Below are positions 24,748 to 34,312 of a DNA stretch of 64,000 nt, piece by piece. The notes beneath the pieces were generated by a model. The model saw only the letters and a list, made by a program, of their open reading frames with translations. It made no database searches and was not told where the DNA came from. Numbering within the stretch: the first letter of the stretch is position 1; every line of letters starts with the position of its first letter. A program made the position numbers and the translations under genes. This stretch comes from Chitinophaga filiformis (lineage in GTDB: Bacteria; Bacteroidota; Bacteroidia; Chitinophagales; Chitinophagaceae). The DNA is taken from positions 519,899 through 583,898 of the forward strand of contig NZ_FNBN01000004.1 in assembly GCF_900102545.1 (NCBI RefSeq), in the 5' to 3' direction.

Positions 24748-27135
24748 TTACTCGGTGCGTAATGACTTCACCGGATTGGTCATTGCTGCCTTCATGGTTT
24801 GTATGCTGACCGTAGCCAGTGCGATAACCACCGCTACACAACCAGCTGCCAGGAATACCCACCACGGTACATCAATACGGTAGGCGAAATCCTTCAACCA
24901 CTGGTACATCAGGTACCAGGCCAGTGGTGTGGCCACCAGCAGGGCAATGGCTATCAGCTTAATGAAATCAGTAGACAGCAACAACAGAATATTGTTAACG
25001 GAAGCCCCCAATACTTTCCGGATACCAATCTCTTTGGTGCGCTGTATTACGATATAAGAGATCAATCCCAACAATCCCAGTGTGGCAAGGAAAATAGCCA
25101 GGATGGCGAATGTCAGTACCAGCTGACCGAAACGGAAGTCGCCCCGGTACTGGCGGTCGAAATCATCATCCACAAAGAAATAATTAAACCGTCCTTCCGG
25201 TACATACCTGTTATATATAGCTTCTACACCGGCAATAACCTTTTTGGCATCTTTAGGACTAACAGTAATCGTCATGGGAACAAACGCTTCCGGCTCAATA
25301 CGCAATGTCAGTGGAGACACAGCCTCTTTCAGGGAGCGGTAGTTAAAATTCTTAATCACGCCAATGATGGTTCCCTTTCTTCCCCACTGGTCGAATTTCT
25401 TTCCAATGATCTCTTCCGGTTTGCTATACCCCAGCGAGGATACAACCGCTTCATTTACAAGCATCGCCTGCGTACTGTCTGTCGCCATTTGAGGAGAGAA
25501 TGCACGTCCGGCCAGCACTTTGATCTCGTATTGCTTGATGAAGTCATAGTCTATAAAGTACAGGTTAATGTTGCTGGCCTGCATTTCGCCATTCTTCATC
25601 TCGATATTACTATATGCAGAGTTCTGGAACCTGCCCGGTATGGCAGATGAGAACGTGGCGCCGGAGACACCCTGTACATTCAATACCTGTTGCCTGATAT
25701 CAAACCATTTCTCTTTCATATTATCGACACCACCAAACTCCACTACCAGCTGTTGGTCTTTCTTAAATCCGAGATCGCGGCTCTGCAGGTATAATAACTG
25801 GTAATAAACGATCATTACGCCTGCTATCAATACAATCGTGATAACGAACTGGAACACCACCAATCCTCTTCTCAGGAACAGTCCTTTGTTACTGCTGCTG
25901 AAAGCGCCTTTCAGCACGACTACCGGTTTATAAGAAGACAATACGAGTGCAGGATAAATACCTGCCAGTAAGCCCACAGCTATCGCAATGAACAGAAACC
26001 ATCCGATAGTGCCGGTAAGGAATATATTGTATGCTATTTCTTTTCCCGCCAGCAGGTTAAAAGGTGGCAGCAATAACTGGCTCAGGGCCACTGACAACAC
26101 AAAAGCGAATAAGCTGAGCAACAAAGTCTCACACAGGAACTGGAAGGTGAGCTGTGACTCATAAGCCCCTACCGATTTCCGTACCCCTACTTCTCTTGCT
26201 CTCTCTGTTGCCCTGGCAGTAGCGAGGTTCACAAAGTTGATAACAGCTATCAGGAGGATGAAAACAGCCACGATGGAGAATATGTATATATTGGTAATAC
26301 TTCCCTTTACAGCAGCAGGTCTTTTCGAAGTCATGTATACATCTTTCAGGCGTTCCAGGTGTAATGTGTAATACATGTTGTTCCTCTTCATCGTGCTTCC
26401 TATATGGCTTTCCATAAAGGCAGGCAGCTTCTTCTCCAGTTTGGCGGCATCAGCACCCGGTGCCAGCAGCAGGTATGTGAGCATACCAAAATTGCCCCAT
26501 GATTCGGTAAGGTTCTGTCCCATTCTTTCGGCAGTAGCCATAGAGATCACCATGTCAAAAGGCAGATGGGAATTCTCAGGCACGTCCTTCATCAATCCTG
26601 TTACCTTGATGGTGACTTTTCCTCCATCCATCTGAAAAGTCTTACCCATAGGATCTGCTGATCCGAAATATTTCTTTGCCTTGCTTTCTGTCAATACAGC
26701 GGTAAAAGGCTCTGCCAATGCATTCTTTGCGGTGCCTCTTATCAGCTGGAATGAGAATATATCAAATAAGGTAGAATCAGCCATCGCCACTCTATCCTCA
26801 TCGTACTTATTACTGCCGATGGTGACCAGTGCATTTTGCAGGTTTATCCTGACAGATGAAACTACTTCTGGGAAATCTGCCTTGATATTAGGTCCCATGG
26901 GCGCAGAGGTGATGTCTGCTTCTATCAGTTCAGTCGGTGTCTTTACATCTGTCACCACCCTGTAGATCCTGTCTTTATTCTTGTGGAACGAGTCATAGCT
27001 TAACTCAAAACGCACGTACATAAATATCAGGAAGCAGCAGGTCATACCTATTGTCAGCCCCAGTATATTGATGAAGGAGTAGAATTTCTGTTTTCGAATA
27101 TTCCTCCAGGCAATCTTCAGATAATTCTTGATCAT
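24748..27135 (-). CDS. ABC transporter permease, MacB/FtsX type (paralogue 2)
   Basis: 795 residues starting MIKNYLKIAWRNIRKQKFY. Two MacB_PCD plus FtsX units; cytoplasmic loops carry ERAREVGVRKSVGAYE and TKEIGIRKVLGASVNN, and it ends NPVKSLRTE. It lies 20 bases after the third permease gene and about 100 bases before the first. All four permeases are recognisably related along their length, so the set arose by repeated duplication, but they are diverged enough that different substrates or hetero-dimeric pairing are both possible. Confidence 0.93.
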   Translation of the reverse strand: MIKNYLKIAWRNIRKQKFYSFINILGLTIGMTCCFLIFMYVRFELSYDSFHKNKDRIYRVVTDVKTPTELIEADITSAPMGPNIKADFPEVVSSVRINLQNALVTIGSNKYDEDRVAMADSTLFDIFSFQLIRGTAKNALAEPFTAVLTESKAKKYFGSADPMGKTFQMDGGKVTIKVTGLMKDVPENSHLPFDMVISMATAERMGQNLTESWGNFGMLTYLLLAPGADAAKLEKKLPAFMESHIGSTMKRNNMYYTLHLERLKDVYMTSKRPAAVKGSITNIYIFSIVAVFILLIAVINFVNLATARATERAREVGVRKSVGAYESQLTFQFLCETLLLSLFAFVLSVALSQLLLPPFNLLAGKEIAYNIFLTGTIGWFLFIAIAVGLLAGIYPALVLSSYKPVVVLKGAFSSSNKGLFLRRGLVVFQFVITIVLIAGVMIVYYQLLYLQSRDLGFKKDQQLVVEFGGVDNMKEKWFDIRQQVLNVQGVSGATFSSAIPGRFQNSAYSNIEMKNGEMQASNINLYFIDYDFIKQYEIKVLAGRAFSPQMATDSTQAMLVNEAVVSSLGYSKPEEIIGKKFDQWGRKGTIIGVIKNFNYRSLKEAVSPLTLRIEPEAFVPMTITVSPKDAKKVIAGVEAIYNRYVPEGRFNYFFVDDDFDRQYRGDFRFGQLVLTFAILAIFLATLGLLGLISYIVIQRTKEIGIRKVLGASVNNILLLLSTDFIKLIAIALLVATPLAWYLMYQWLKDFAYRIDVPWWVFLAAGCVAVVIALATVSIQTMKAAMTNPVKSLRTE

Positions 27136-27155
27136 ACAGTTCTTTTTACGGTTGG

Positions 27156-29513
27156 CTATTCAGTTCTTAAAGATCGTACGGGATTAGCCAATGCAGCTTT
27201 CACCGCCTGGAAAATTACTGTCAGCAGTGCTACCATGATAGCCAGGCCGCCGGCCATTATAAATACGCCCCAGTTGATAGTGATGCGGTATGCATAGTCT
27301 TCCAGCCACTTGTTCATGATATACCAGGCAAGCGGCACAGATAATGCTATTGATATCATGACGATCTTCAGGAAATCGCTGGTTAATAGTGTTATGATGT
27401 TGGTGACAGAAGCACCCAGTACTTTCCTTACACCTATTTCCTTCACCCTTTGTCCGGTGGCAAACGTAGCCAATCCGAAGAGACCCAGGCAGCTGATAAA
27501 GATGGCGATGCCTGCGAAATAGTTAAACAGTTTACCGGTACGTCTGTCCAGTTTGTATATCTTGTCCAGATTATCGTCGAGGAAGTTATACCTGAAAGGA
27601 AAGCCAGGATTGTAGCGTTTATAGAGCCGCTCTGCGGATGCCACTGCCTTGTCCATTTCTCCCGCTTTTGTCTTTACATATACCATAAAACTAACAGGAC
27701 TGTAATGGATCACCAGCGGACCAATTTTCTCGTGGAGGGAGGCATAATGGAAGTCTTTGATGACACCAATGATAATACCGTCCTTATCCCATAGTTTGAA
27801 TTTCTTTCCCACAGGGTCTTTCATTCTCATCATTTTTGCAGCCGTTTCATTGATGATGAAATGTGCAGAATCAGCCTTTGAATTGGTAAAGTTTTGTCCC
27901 CCGACAAATCTGAATTTCATCATTTGCACGAAGTTCTTATCTGCAGAGAATGCATGTACAATCAGCGATTCGTTCTTTTCTTTACCGTCCCAATAGGTAT
28001 CGCCGGTACTGGCATCAATGCCGGTCATACTTTGATTGGCCGTTGCCGCTGCTGCAATACCGGGAGAGCCTGATAACTCTTGAGTAGCAGCTTCCAGGTG
28101 GTCGTACATCTGACCGGAATAAAAGGAAAAGATATTCTCCTTGTCGTAACCGAGCGCTTTTGATTTTATATACCGCAGCTGCTGGCCCACTACCAGTGTA
28201 CTGACAATCAGCACGGTGGCAATGAGGAACTGCACGACTACCAGGACACGACGGAAGGACACGTTACCGCCGGAAAGGGTCAGTCCTCCCTTTAATGTTT
28301 TCAGGGGGTTAAACGAGGATAAAATAACTGCAGGATAAATACCCGCTACTATCAGGGTTACCAGCATGGACAGACCGATGGCAAATATCATTTGCAGGTT
28401 CTTCAGACCGAACGAAAGATGTTTGTCAGTAAGATTATTATAGAAAGGGATCAGTAAGAGGATCATAATCACAGCCAGTACCAATGCCAGTGCAAATACC
28501 AGCACAGATTCCCATATAAACTGGATAAACAGCTGTCTCCTGCTGGCGCCTACTATTTTACGAACGCCCACTTCAGCAGCTCTTTGCATAGCCCTGGCGG
28601 TAGACAGGTTTACATAGTTCACACAAGCAATCAATAGTATCACTATGGCAATGATCAGAAATATCCGCACTATTTTGATACTGCCTTCACTCAGATCGGG
28701 GTTATACAGGTGCACATCATACAGCGGCTGTACGTTATATTTTATGGCTGCCTCCTGCTGACCGTCCGGACGCAATCTGGCCAGTCCGGCAGACACTTTT
28801 TCGATGGATGTATGGGGCGCCAGTTGCAGATAGGTAGTGAAAAAGAAGTCGCCCCAGTCATCATCCAGTGTGGTCCAGGATCCATTCCCTCCAAATTTTG
28901 CCTGGAGTATACTGAACGGCAGCATGAACTCATACCGGATGCTGGACTGCTCCGGAAAATCTTCCATTAGTCCGGTTACAACATAATTCTTTCCATCTCC
29001 TGCGATGACCTTTCCCATTACATCCGTAGTGCCGAAGTATTTCAGGGCAGCGCTGCGTGTTACAACGAGAGAAGTGTTATCAAGGAAAGGATGTTGTACA
29101 TCCCCTTTCAGCAGTGGGAATGTGAACAATGTGAAAAAGGACGGTTCAACAAAGCCTGTCTTAATATCAAAGAAGTCGTTATTGTTGTACGAGAACTTTG
29201 AGATATCCCCCCAGTTATCCCTGGTGCGTACAGCCTTCTGTACGCCGGGAATCTCTTTCACAGCGTGTACTGCTATAGGTCCCGGCATGCCTTCCCAGGT
29301 CTGTACGTCAGTACCGGAAGTAAAGCTGACGGTCAGCTTATAGAGATTGTCTCCCTTCTCATGGAATCTGTCATAACTTAACTCATCCTGCACCCATACA
29401 AGTATCAGGATACCTACTGCGAGGCCGATAGCCAGGCCGCCTATATTAATACTACTGTACATTTTATAGCGGCGCAGGTTCCGCCAGCCAATCCGCAGAT
29501 AGTTGTTAAGCAT
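27156..29513 (-). CDS. ABC transporter permease, MacB/FtsX type (paralogue 3)
   Basis: 785 residues starting MLNNYLRIGWRNLRRYK. Two-unit MacB/FtsX architecture with QRAAEVGVRKIVGASR and VKEIGVRKVLGASVTN, ending NPVRSLRTE. It is 43 bases downstream of the second ATPase gene and 20 bases upstream of paralogue 2 in transcription order. The ATPase of 29557-30246 is its most likely motor by proximity. Large periplasmic domains at about 50-280 and 470-640 are where adaptor contact is expected. Confidence 0.93.
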   Translation of the reverse strand: MLNNYLRIGWRNLRRYKMYSSINIGGLAIGLAVGILILVWVQDELSYDRFHEKGDNLYKLTVSFTSGTDVQTWEGMPGPIAVHAVKEIPGVQKAVRTRDNWGDISKFSYNNNDFFDIKTGFVEPSFFTLFTFPLLKGDVQHPFLDNTSLVVTRSAALKYFGTTDVMGKVIAGDGKNYVVTGLMEDFPEQSSIRYEFMLPFSILQAKFGGNGSWTTLDDDWGDFFFTTYLQLAPHTSIEKVSAGLARLRPDGQQEAAIKYNVQPLYDVHLYNPDLSEGSIKIVRIFLIIAIVILLIACVNYVNLSTARAMQRAAEVGVRKIVGASRRQLFIQFIWESVLVFALALVLAVIMILLLIPFYNNLTDKHLSFGLKNLQMIFAIGLSMLVTLIVAGIYPAVILSSFNPLKTLKGGLTLSGGNVSFRRVLVVVQFLIATVLIVSTLVVGQQLRYIKSKALGYDKENIFSFYSGQMYDHLEAATQELSGSPGIAAAATANQSMTGIDASTGDTYWDGKEKNESLIVHAFSADKNFVQMMKFRFVGGQNFTNSKADSAHFIINETAAKMMRMKDPVGKKFKLWDKDGIIIGVIKDFHYASLHEKIGPLVIHYSPVSFMVYVKTKAGEMDKAVASAERLYKRYNPGFPFRYNFLDDNLDKIYKLDRRTGKLFNYFAGIAIFISCLGLFGLATFATGQRVKEIGVRKVLGASVTNIITLLTSDFLKIVMISIALSVPLAWYIMNKWLEDYAYRITINWGVFIMAGGLAIMVALLTVIFQAVKAALANPVRSLRTE

Positions 29514-29556
29514 ATGGGTAAGTTTATATGATGATTGATGTATCTATACCAGGTGA

Positions 29557-30246
29557 TCAGACATGGAATTGTTCTTTGATATTCTCTGTCACAACACGAC
29601 CATCGAACAGGTTAACCACACGGTGAGCAAAACCCGCATCGTAAGGGCTATGTGTTACCATCACCATGGTGGTGCCGGCTTCATTCAGCTCCTGCAACAG
29701 CTTCATTACTTCTTCCCCATTGGTGGAGTCCAGGTTACCCGTAGGCTCATCCGCCAGGATCATTTTAGGGTTCGCTACTACAGCGCGGGCAATAGCCACA
29801 CGTTGCTGCTGACCACCGGACAATTGTTGTGGGAAGTGGTTACGGCGGTGCATGATGTTCATACGTTCCAGTACTTTTTCCACTTTGTCTTTCCTTTCGC
29901 TGGCAGGTACTTTCAGGTATAACAGCGGCAGCTCCACATTTTCGAATACAGTCAGCTCGTCTATCAGGTTAAAACTCTGGAATACGAAACCAATAGAACC
30001 TTTTCTGAGCTGTGCACGCTGACGCTCACTCATTCTGGCCACTTCATGATCCCAGAAATGATATTCTCCACCGCTGGGATTATCCAGCAGCCCCAGGATA
30101 TTCAGTAAGGTAGATTTACCGCAACCTGAAGGGCCCATAATGGCCACAAACTCTCCTTCTTTCACTTCCATATTGATCCCATTCAGGGCAGAAGTTTCTA
30201 TTTCTTCTGTTGTAAAGATCTTTTGCAGATTGACTGTACGTATCAT
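29557..30246 (-). CDS. ABC transporter ATP-binding protein (MacB/LolD-like)
   Basis: 229 residues. Walker A GPSGCGKST (about 38-46), Q-loop GFVFQSFNLIDELTV, signature LSGGQQQRVAIARAV, Walker B MILADEPTGNLD and H-loop VTHS: every catalytic element is canonical. It sits between two permease genes (36-base and 43-base gaps) and probably powers them. The second ATPase of the cluster (21566-22228) has variant signature and D-loop residues, so the two are not simple duplicates. Confidence 0.95.
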   Translation of the reverse strand: MIRTVNLQKIFTTEEIETSALNGINMEVKEGEFVAIMGPSGCGKSTLLNILGLLDNPSGGEYHFWDHEVARMSERQRAQLRKGSIGFVFQSFNLIDELTVFENVELPLLYLKVPASERKDKVEKVLERMNIMHRRNHFPQQLSGGQQQRVAIARAVVANPKMILADEPTGNLDSTNGEEVMKLLQELNEAGTTMVMVTHSPYDAGFAHRVVNLFDGRVVTENIKEQFHV

Positions 30247-30282
30247 CGACTTCGGTTTAATAATTTTTAAATTGAACGTATA

Positions 30283-32676
30283 TTATTCACTTCTCAACAG
30301 CCCTGTAGGGTTTGCACTGGCAGTTCGGAAGCATTGTAAAGCAATCAGAATATAGGTTAAACTGAAGGTAACGGCACCCGCAATGATGAATGGCGTTACA
30401 CTCATGCTGGTGCGGTAAGCATAATCATCCAGCCAGTGATCGGCTATGATATAGGCTACTGGCCATGCAATGAGATTGGCGATTAATATGACTGATGTGT
30501 ATTCTTTCAGGAACAGGTAAATAATATTACGGGTATTAGCCCCCAGCACTTTTCTTACACCGATCTCTTTGGTGCGGCGGGTGAGACTGAAGGCTACCAC
30601 ACCGGCAGCGCCCAGCAATATAATGATAAAGTTCAGTGCAGAGGCTACATTAGCCGCTTGTTTCAGACGGGTTTCAGTGGTGTACATTGACTGAAACTTA
30701 TCATCCATAAAGAAGTATTCAAACGGAGCATCCGGGAAGCGGGCCTTCCACACAGATTCAATACCTGCTACGGCCTTCCTGGCATCAGCAGTTTGCAGTT
30801 TGATACTGAGGAAGCGATACTGAATGCCTGTATTCTGGGATAAGAACATCATAGGCGAAATCTTCTGCTGCATAGTGGTGAAGTGAAAATCCTTCACGAT
30901 ACCCTTTACCCTGAACGTTCCTCCCTGAGGTCCCTGAGTCACCAGCTGCTCTCCTACTCCTGTTTTCAGGTGTAAAGCCTTTACAGCAGATTCATTGAGC
31001 ACCACATCCGCAGGATTATCCTGGTCTGTAAAGAAAGCGCCTGCCAACATCTTCAACCCGAAAGTAGCTGCGTAATTCCCATCGGTTATCAGGGTTCCCA
31101 CATTCACGGGCGCATCGCTGGTACCACCCCGGGGCATGATGGAAACACCTCCGCCATTCATGCCATCAGGCACTTCATAGGAAATAGTCGCGCTCTTTAC
31201 CCCGGCATTTCTCATCATTTCGTCCCTTACCTGCTCTATACGTTTCAACCCTTCAGCATCCCACTGGCGCGGCACAGAAGCGATGACCAACAGCTGTTCC
31301 TTGCTGTATCCCAGTTCTTTTTTGAAGAAGTAATCTATCTGCCGGGAGATGTACAAGGTGCATACGAATACCAGCACCGCCAGGGAGAACTGTATGACCA
31401 GTGAGCCCTTTCTGAACAATAGCTCCCCTTTACCTACGGAGATCTTTCCTTTCAGTACTTTCAGCAGATGGCTGGCCGTCAGCACGAAAGCAGGGTAAAT
31501 ACCAGCAATCAATCCTACGACAGCCACCAGCAATACATAAAACAACACCATCATTCCTGAGAATGACCATACATGAGGCAAGGTTTTGTTCAGCACCTGT
31601 CCGAACAGTGGGCGTAACAGCTCAAAGAAAGCAATGGAAAGAAAGGCCGCTATAGCAGTCAGTACAAGTGATTCTGCCAGAAATTGTGTGATCAGTTCCT
31701 GGCGTTTGCCACCAAAAACTTTCCGCAAACCGATCTCTTTTAACCTGTATACAGAGGTACCTATACTGATATTCACATAATTGATCACAGCCATCAGCAG
31801 GACGAAGAAAGCAATGACTGCCAGGATGTAACACATCTTTCTTACCAGGCCGTTATTTGTATCCAGGTAGAATGTATCCATCCCTACCAGCTGAATACTC
31901 ATGTTATCTTTCAGCTGCTGGTTGCAGTTCATCGTCACGAGCTTTCTGATGGGCGCAGCCAGTTGTTCCGGCTTCACCCCTGGTTGCAGTGTTATATAGG
32001 AAGCCATGCTCACACTGTTCCAATCCTTGTCAGCGTCTGGTGTAAGGAAGTATGCAACGTTTTGCATAGGCAGGAAAACGTCAGTCTTAAATCCATTAAT
32101 GGTCGTCACAGTATTGAGACGTGTTTCACGTTTCAGTACACCCGTCACAGCATAGTTCTTTTTGCCATCCCGGCGCGTATCAATAGTCAGCACTTCATCC
32201 AGTACATCTGTTCTGCCGAAAAATTTCATCGCCGTTTCTTCGGTGATCACAATAGAATTATTATCCCGGAAAGGATGGGCAGGGTCTCCCTGTAAGAGGG
32301 ATAGTCCGAAAGCGCCTATCGCTGTCGTATCGCCAGGTTGTAATGACATCCGGAAATGGCGATCCTTATAAGACATGTTCGCACTACAGGGAAAAGTTCT
32401 GTAATAATTGGCCACCAGGGAAGGATATTGATCCTTCAATGTTTTGGCCAGCGGGGCTGGTGTAATGAGGGGCATGAACATATTGTCTTCCTTCCAGGCA
32501 GATTGCAGGTAATACTGCTGGGGCAGATCTTTCAGGTTATGGTTCACCTGTTTCTCTTCCCAGATGTATACAGCTATCAGCAATGAGAAAGTAATGCCAA
32601 TGGCAAGCCCCGCGATGTTGATAAAGGAAAACAGCTTACGCTTGGCCAGGTGCCTCAATGCGATAGTGATGTACAT
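30283..32676 (-). CDS. ABC transporter permease, MacB/FtsX type (paralogue 4)
   Basis: About 797 residues from the ATG at 32676 (MYITIALRHLAKRKLFSF, matching the amphipathic start of its paralogues). Starts at 32685 or 32715 are also possible and add up to 13 residues. Two-unit MacB/FtsX plan: the first cytoplasmic loop is YRLKEIGLRKVFGGKRQ, the second TKEIGVRKVLGANTRN; it ends NPTGLLRSE. It is the most diverged of the four (the first loop lacks the RAREVGVRK pattern). Second gene of the operon, about 60-100 bases after the leading adaptor gene. Confidence 0.9.
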   Translation of the reverse strand: MYITIALRHLAKRKLFSFINIAGLAIGITFSLLIAVYIWEEKQVNHNLKDLPQQYYLQSAWKEDNMFMPLITPAPLAKTLKDQYPSLVANYYRTFPCSANMSYKDRHFRMSLQPGDTTAIGAFGLSLLQGDPAHPFRDNNSIVITEETAMKFFGRTDVLDEVLTIDTRRDGKKNYAVTGVLKRETRLNTVTTINGFKTDVFLPMQNVAYFLTPDADKDWNSVSMASYITLQPGVKPEQLAAPIRKLVTMNCNQQLKDNMSIQLVGMDTFYLDTNNGLVRKMCYILAVIAFFVLLMAVINYVNISIGTSVYRLKEIGLRKVFGGKRQELITQFLAESLVLTAIAAFLSIAFFELLRPLFGQVLNKTLPHVWSFSGMMVLFYVLLVAVVGLIAGIYPAFVLTASHLLKVLKGKISVGKGELLFRKGSLVIQFSLAVLVFVCTLYISRQIDYFFKKELGYSKEQLLVIASVPRQWDAEGLKRIEQVRDEMMRNAGVKSATISYEVPDGMNGGGVSIMPRGGTSDAPVNVGTLITDGNYAATFGLKMLAGAFFTDQDNPADVVLNESAVKALHLKTGVGEQLVTQGPQGGTFRVKGIVKDFHFTTMQQKISPMMFLSQNTGIQYRFLSIKLQTADARKAVAGIESVWKARFPDAPFEYFFMDDKFQSMYTTETRLKQAANVASALNFIIILLGAAGVVAFSLTRRTKEIGVRKVLGANTRNIIYLFLKEYTSVILIANLIAWPVAYIIADHWLDDYAYRTSMSVTPFIIAGAVTFSLTYILIALQCFRTASANPTGLLRSE

Positions 32677-32777
32677 GCCTGTCATGCTGTATATGATTTT
32701 CAGGTGAGCGTTCATGGCGCCTCCCCTGCCTGCTTGCAGAGGATGGCACCGGAACTAAAACAACTGTAACTGCCGGA

Positions 32778-34025
32778 TTAAAATACTAAAACCTCTTTGT
32801 CTCCGAAATTCTCATACGATGAGGTAATCACCTGCTCGCCCTCCTGCAAACCCTCCAACACTTCGAAATACTGTGGGTTTTTCTGTCCGAGGGAAATATT
32901 ACGTTTTACCGCCCTCTTACCACTCTTATCCACCACATACACCCAGTTACCACCGGTATCAGAGAAGAAGCCGCCTACGGGCAATAAGATAGCCGAAGAA
33001 GACTTACCCAGCTCCAGACGGATAGGAGAAGATTGTCCGCGACGTATACCTTCCGGTGTTTCTCCTTCAAACCGCATATCCACATTAAAACGCGAGTTCT
33101 TTATTTCGGGATATACTTTGATGATGGTCAAAGGGTAACTTTTATTATTGAAATCAAAAGTAGCTTTCAGTCCGGGGAATACCCTGGCAACATAGTGCTC
33201 ATCTACTTCAGCGCGCATCTTAAAACCATTCAGGTCATCTATCTGACCGATGTTCTGACCGGCAGTGATACTACCTCCTACTTCTGCATCTACAGAAGAC
33301 AGCTGTCCGTCAATAGGCGCTCTCAATACCAGGTTAGCAAGATTATCTTTCATCATCTGCAGGTTACGCTGGGTGCGTGAGATGGTAGATTCCAGGCGGT
33401 CTATCTGAATCAGGGCATTTTCTTCCTGGAAACGCTGGCTTTCTATCTCTATCTGGCGTTTTTTCACAAGACGCTCATAGTCAATCTTATTCTTATTGAA
33501 TTCCTGGCGGGATACGATCTTGTCGTCTACCAGCTGTTTGGTACGGTCGTACAGGTCTTTGGCCTGTTCTATCTGGTAATCCAGGTCGGCCACCGTCTGC
33601 TGCATGGTGTAACGGTTCTGTTTCAGGGACTGACGGGTATTCTGTAACTCGTTGATCAGACGATAGATCTCTGTTTCATGGTTCACGAAGTCCATCATCA
33701 GGTTCTGGTTTTCCAGGCGCAGGATGCTGTCTCCTCTTTTGACCATACTACCTCCTTCGAGGTATTTCTGACTCACATATCCACCTACGATGGCATCCAG
33801 GCGGATGGTCTTCAGCGGTAATACAACAGCTGTTACAGCTATATATTGATCAAAGGTCCCTTTTGTAACGGTAGACACGGTGATTTTATCCTTCTCGACA
33901 TTTAGTTTCGAGCGGTGATCAGCGAATATCAGATTATAAAGAAGCAACATCGCGACAACGGCTCCCCCGCTGATAAGGGTAATCCTCTTTTTTGACCAGT
34001 ACTTCTTTTCTATTTTTCTGTCCAT
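32778..34025 (-). CDS. Periplasmic adaptor (HlyD/MFP family), first gene of the export operon
   Basis: 415 residues. A basic N-terminus (RKIEKKYWSKKR) precedes one membrane helix (about 17-36). A lipoyl half follows (VGGYVSQKYLEGGSMVKRGDSILRL), then a long coiled coil (about 105-235), the second half (LRAPIDGQLSSVDAEVGGSI) and a beta-barrel with a C-terminal membrane-proximal domain. It is only distantly similar to the adaptor at the end of the cluster. A near-consensus sigma-54 promoter lies about 30 bases upstream of its ATG, with the sigma-54 activator gene divergent from it. Confidence 0.92.
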   Translation of the reverse strand: MDRKIEKKYWSKKRITLISGGAVVAMLLLYNLIFADHRSKLNVEKDKITVSTVTKGTFDQYIAVTAVVLPLKTIRLDAIVGGYVSQKYLEGGSMVKRGDSILRLENQNLMMDFVNHETEIYRLINELQNTRQSLKQNRYTMQQTVADLDYQIEQAKDLYDRTKQLVDDKIVSRQEFNKNKIDYERLVKKRQIEIESQRFQEENALIQIDRLESTISRTQRNLQMMKDNLANLVLRAPIDGQLSSVDAEVGGSITAGQNIGQIDDLNGFKMRAEVDEHYVARVFPGLKATFDFNNKSYPLTIIKVYPEIKNSRFNVDMRFEGETPEGIRRGQSSPIRLELGKSSSAILLPVGGFFSDTGGNWVYVVDKSGKRAVKRNISLGQKNPQYFEVLEGLQEGEQVITSSYENFGDKEVLVF

Positions 34026-34054
34026 AGGTTATACTAAATTCCTGTTCCAGATAA

Positions 34055-34070
34055 GACAACCGGCATGCCA
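34055..34070 (-). promoter_or_regulatory. Candidate sigma-54 (-24/-12) promoter of the export operon
   Basis: On the minus strand the site reads TGGCATG-CCGG-TTGTC against the consensus TGGCACG-N4-TTGCW. The -24 GG and the 4-base spacer are right; the -12 GC is GT. A start site ~12 bases further on would leave a leader of about 20 bases before the adaptor ATG at 34025. A sigma-54 activator is encoded divergently, which supports the reading. Confidence 0.55.
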
Positions 34071-34312
34071 AAGCGGGAAACTCAATACCACAGAGGGATT
34101 CCGGCAGGGACATATATTTTTATCGTCCTGTAACGCACACGGGACGTCCATTTCCGGACAATTTCCCTGAAGTCCGCCCGGGGCCTCAGGAAAACCGAAA
34201 TCTTTTTATAATATTGCCAGTGGCCACATCCGCCAGGGCTGTCATTTCACTCCTCCTGTCAGGAACACTGTTTGCGGATCATTTGCAGAAACTAATAGAT
34301 AAGATCTTATTT

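Noticed and set aside
24799..25650. A 283-codon open frame antisense to a permease gene
   Set aside because: Shadow of the permease frame: Gln/Tyr/Arg-rich, without domain features, start context or neighbours.
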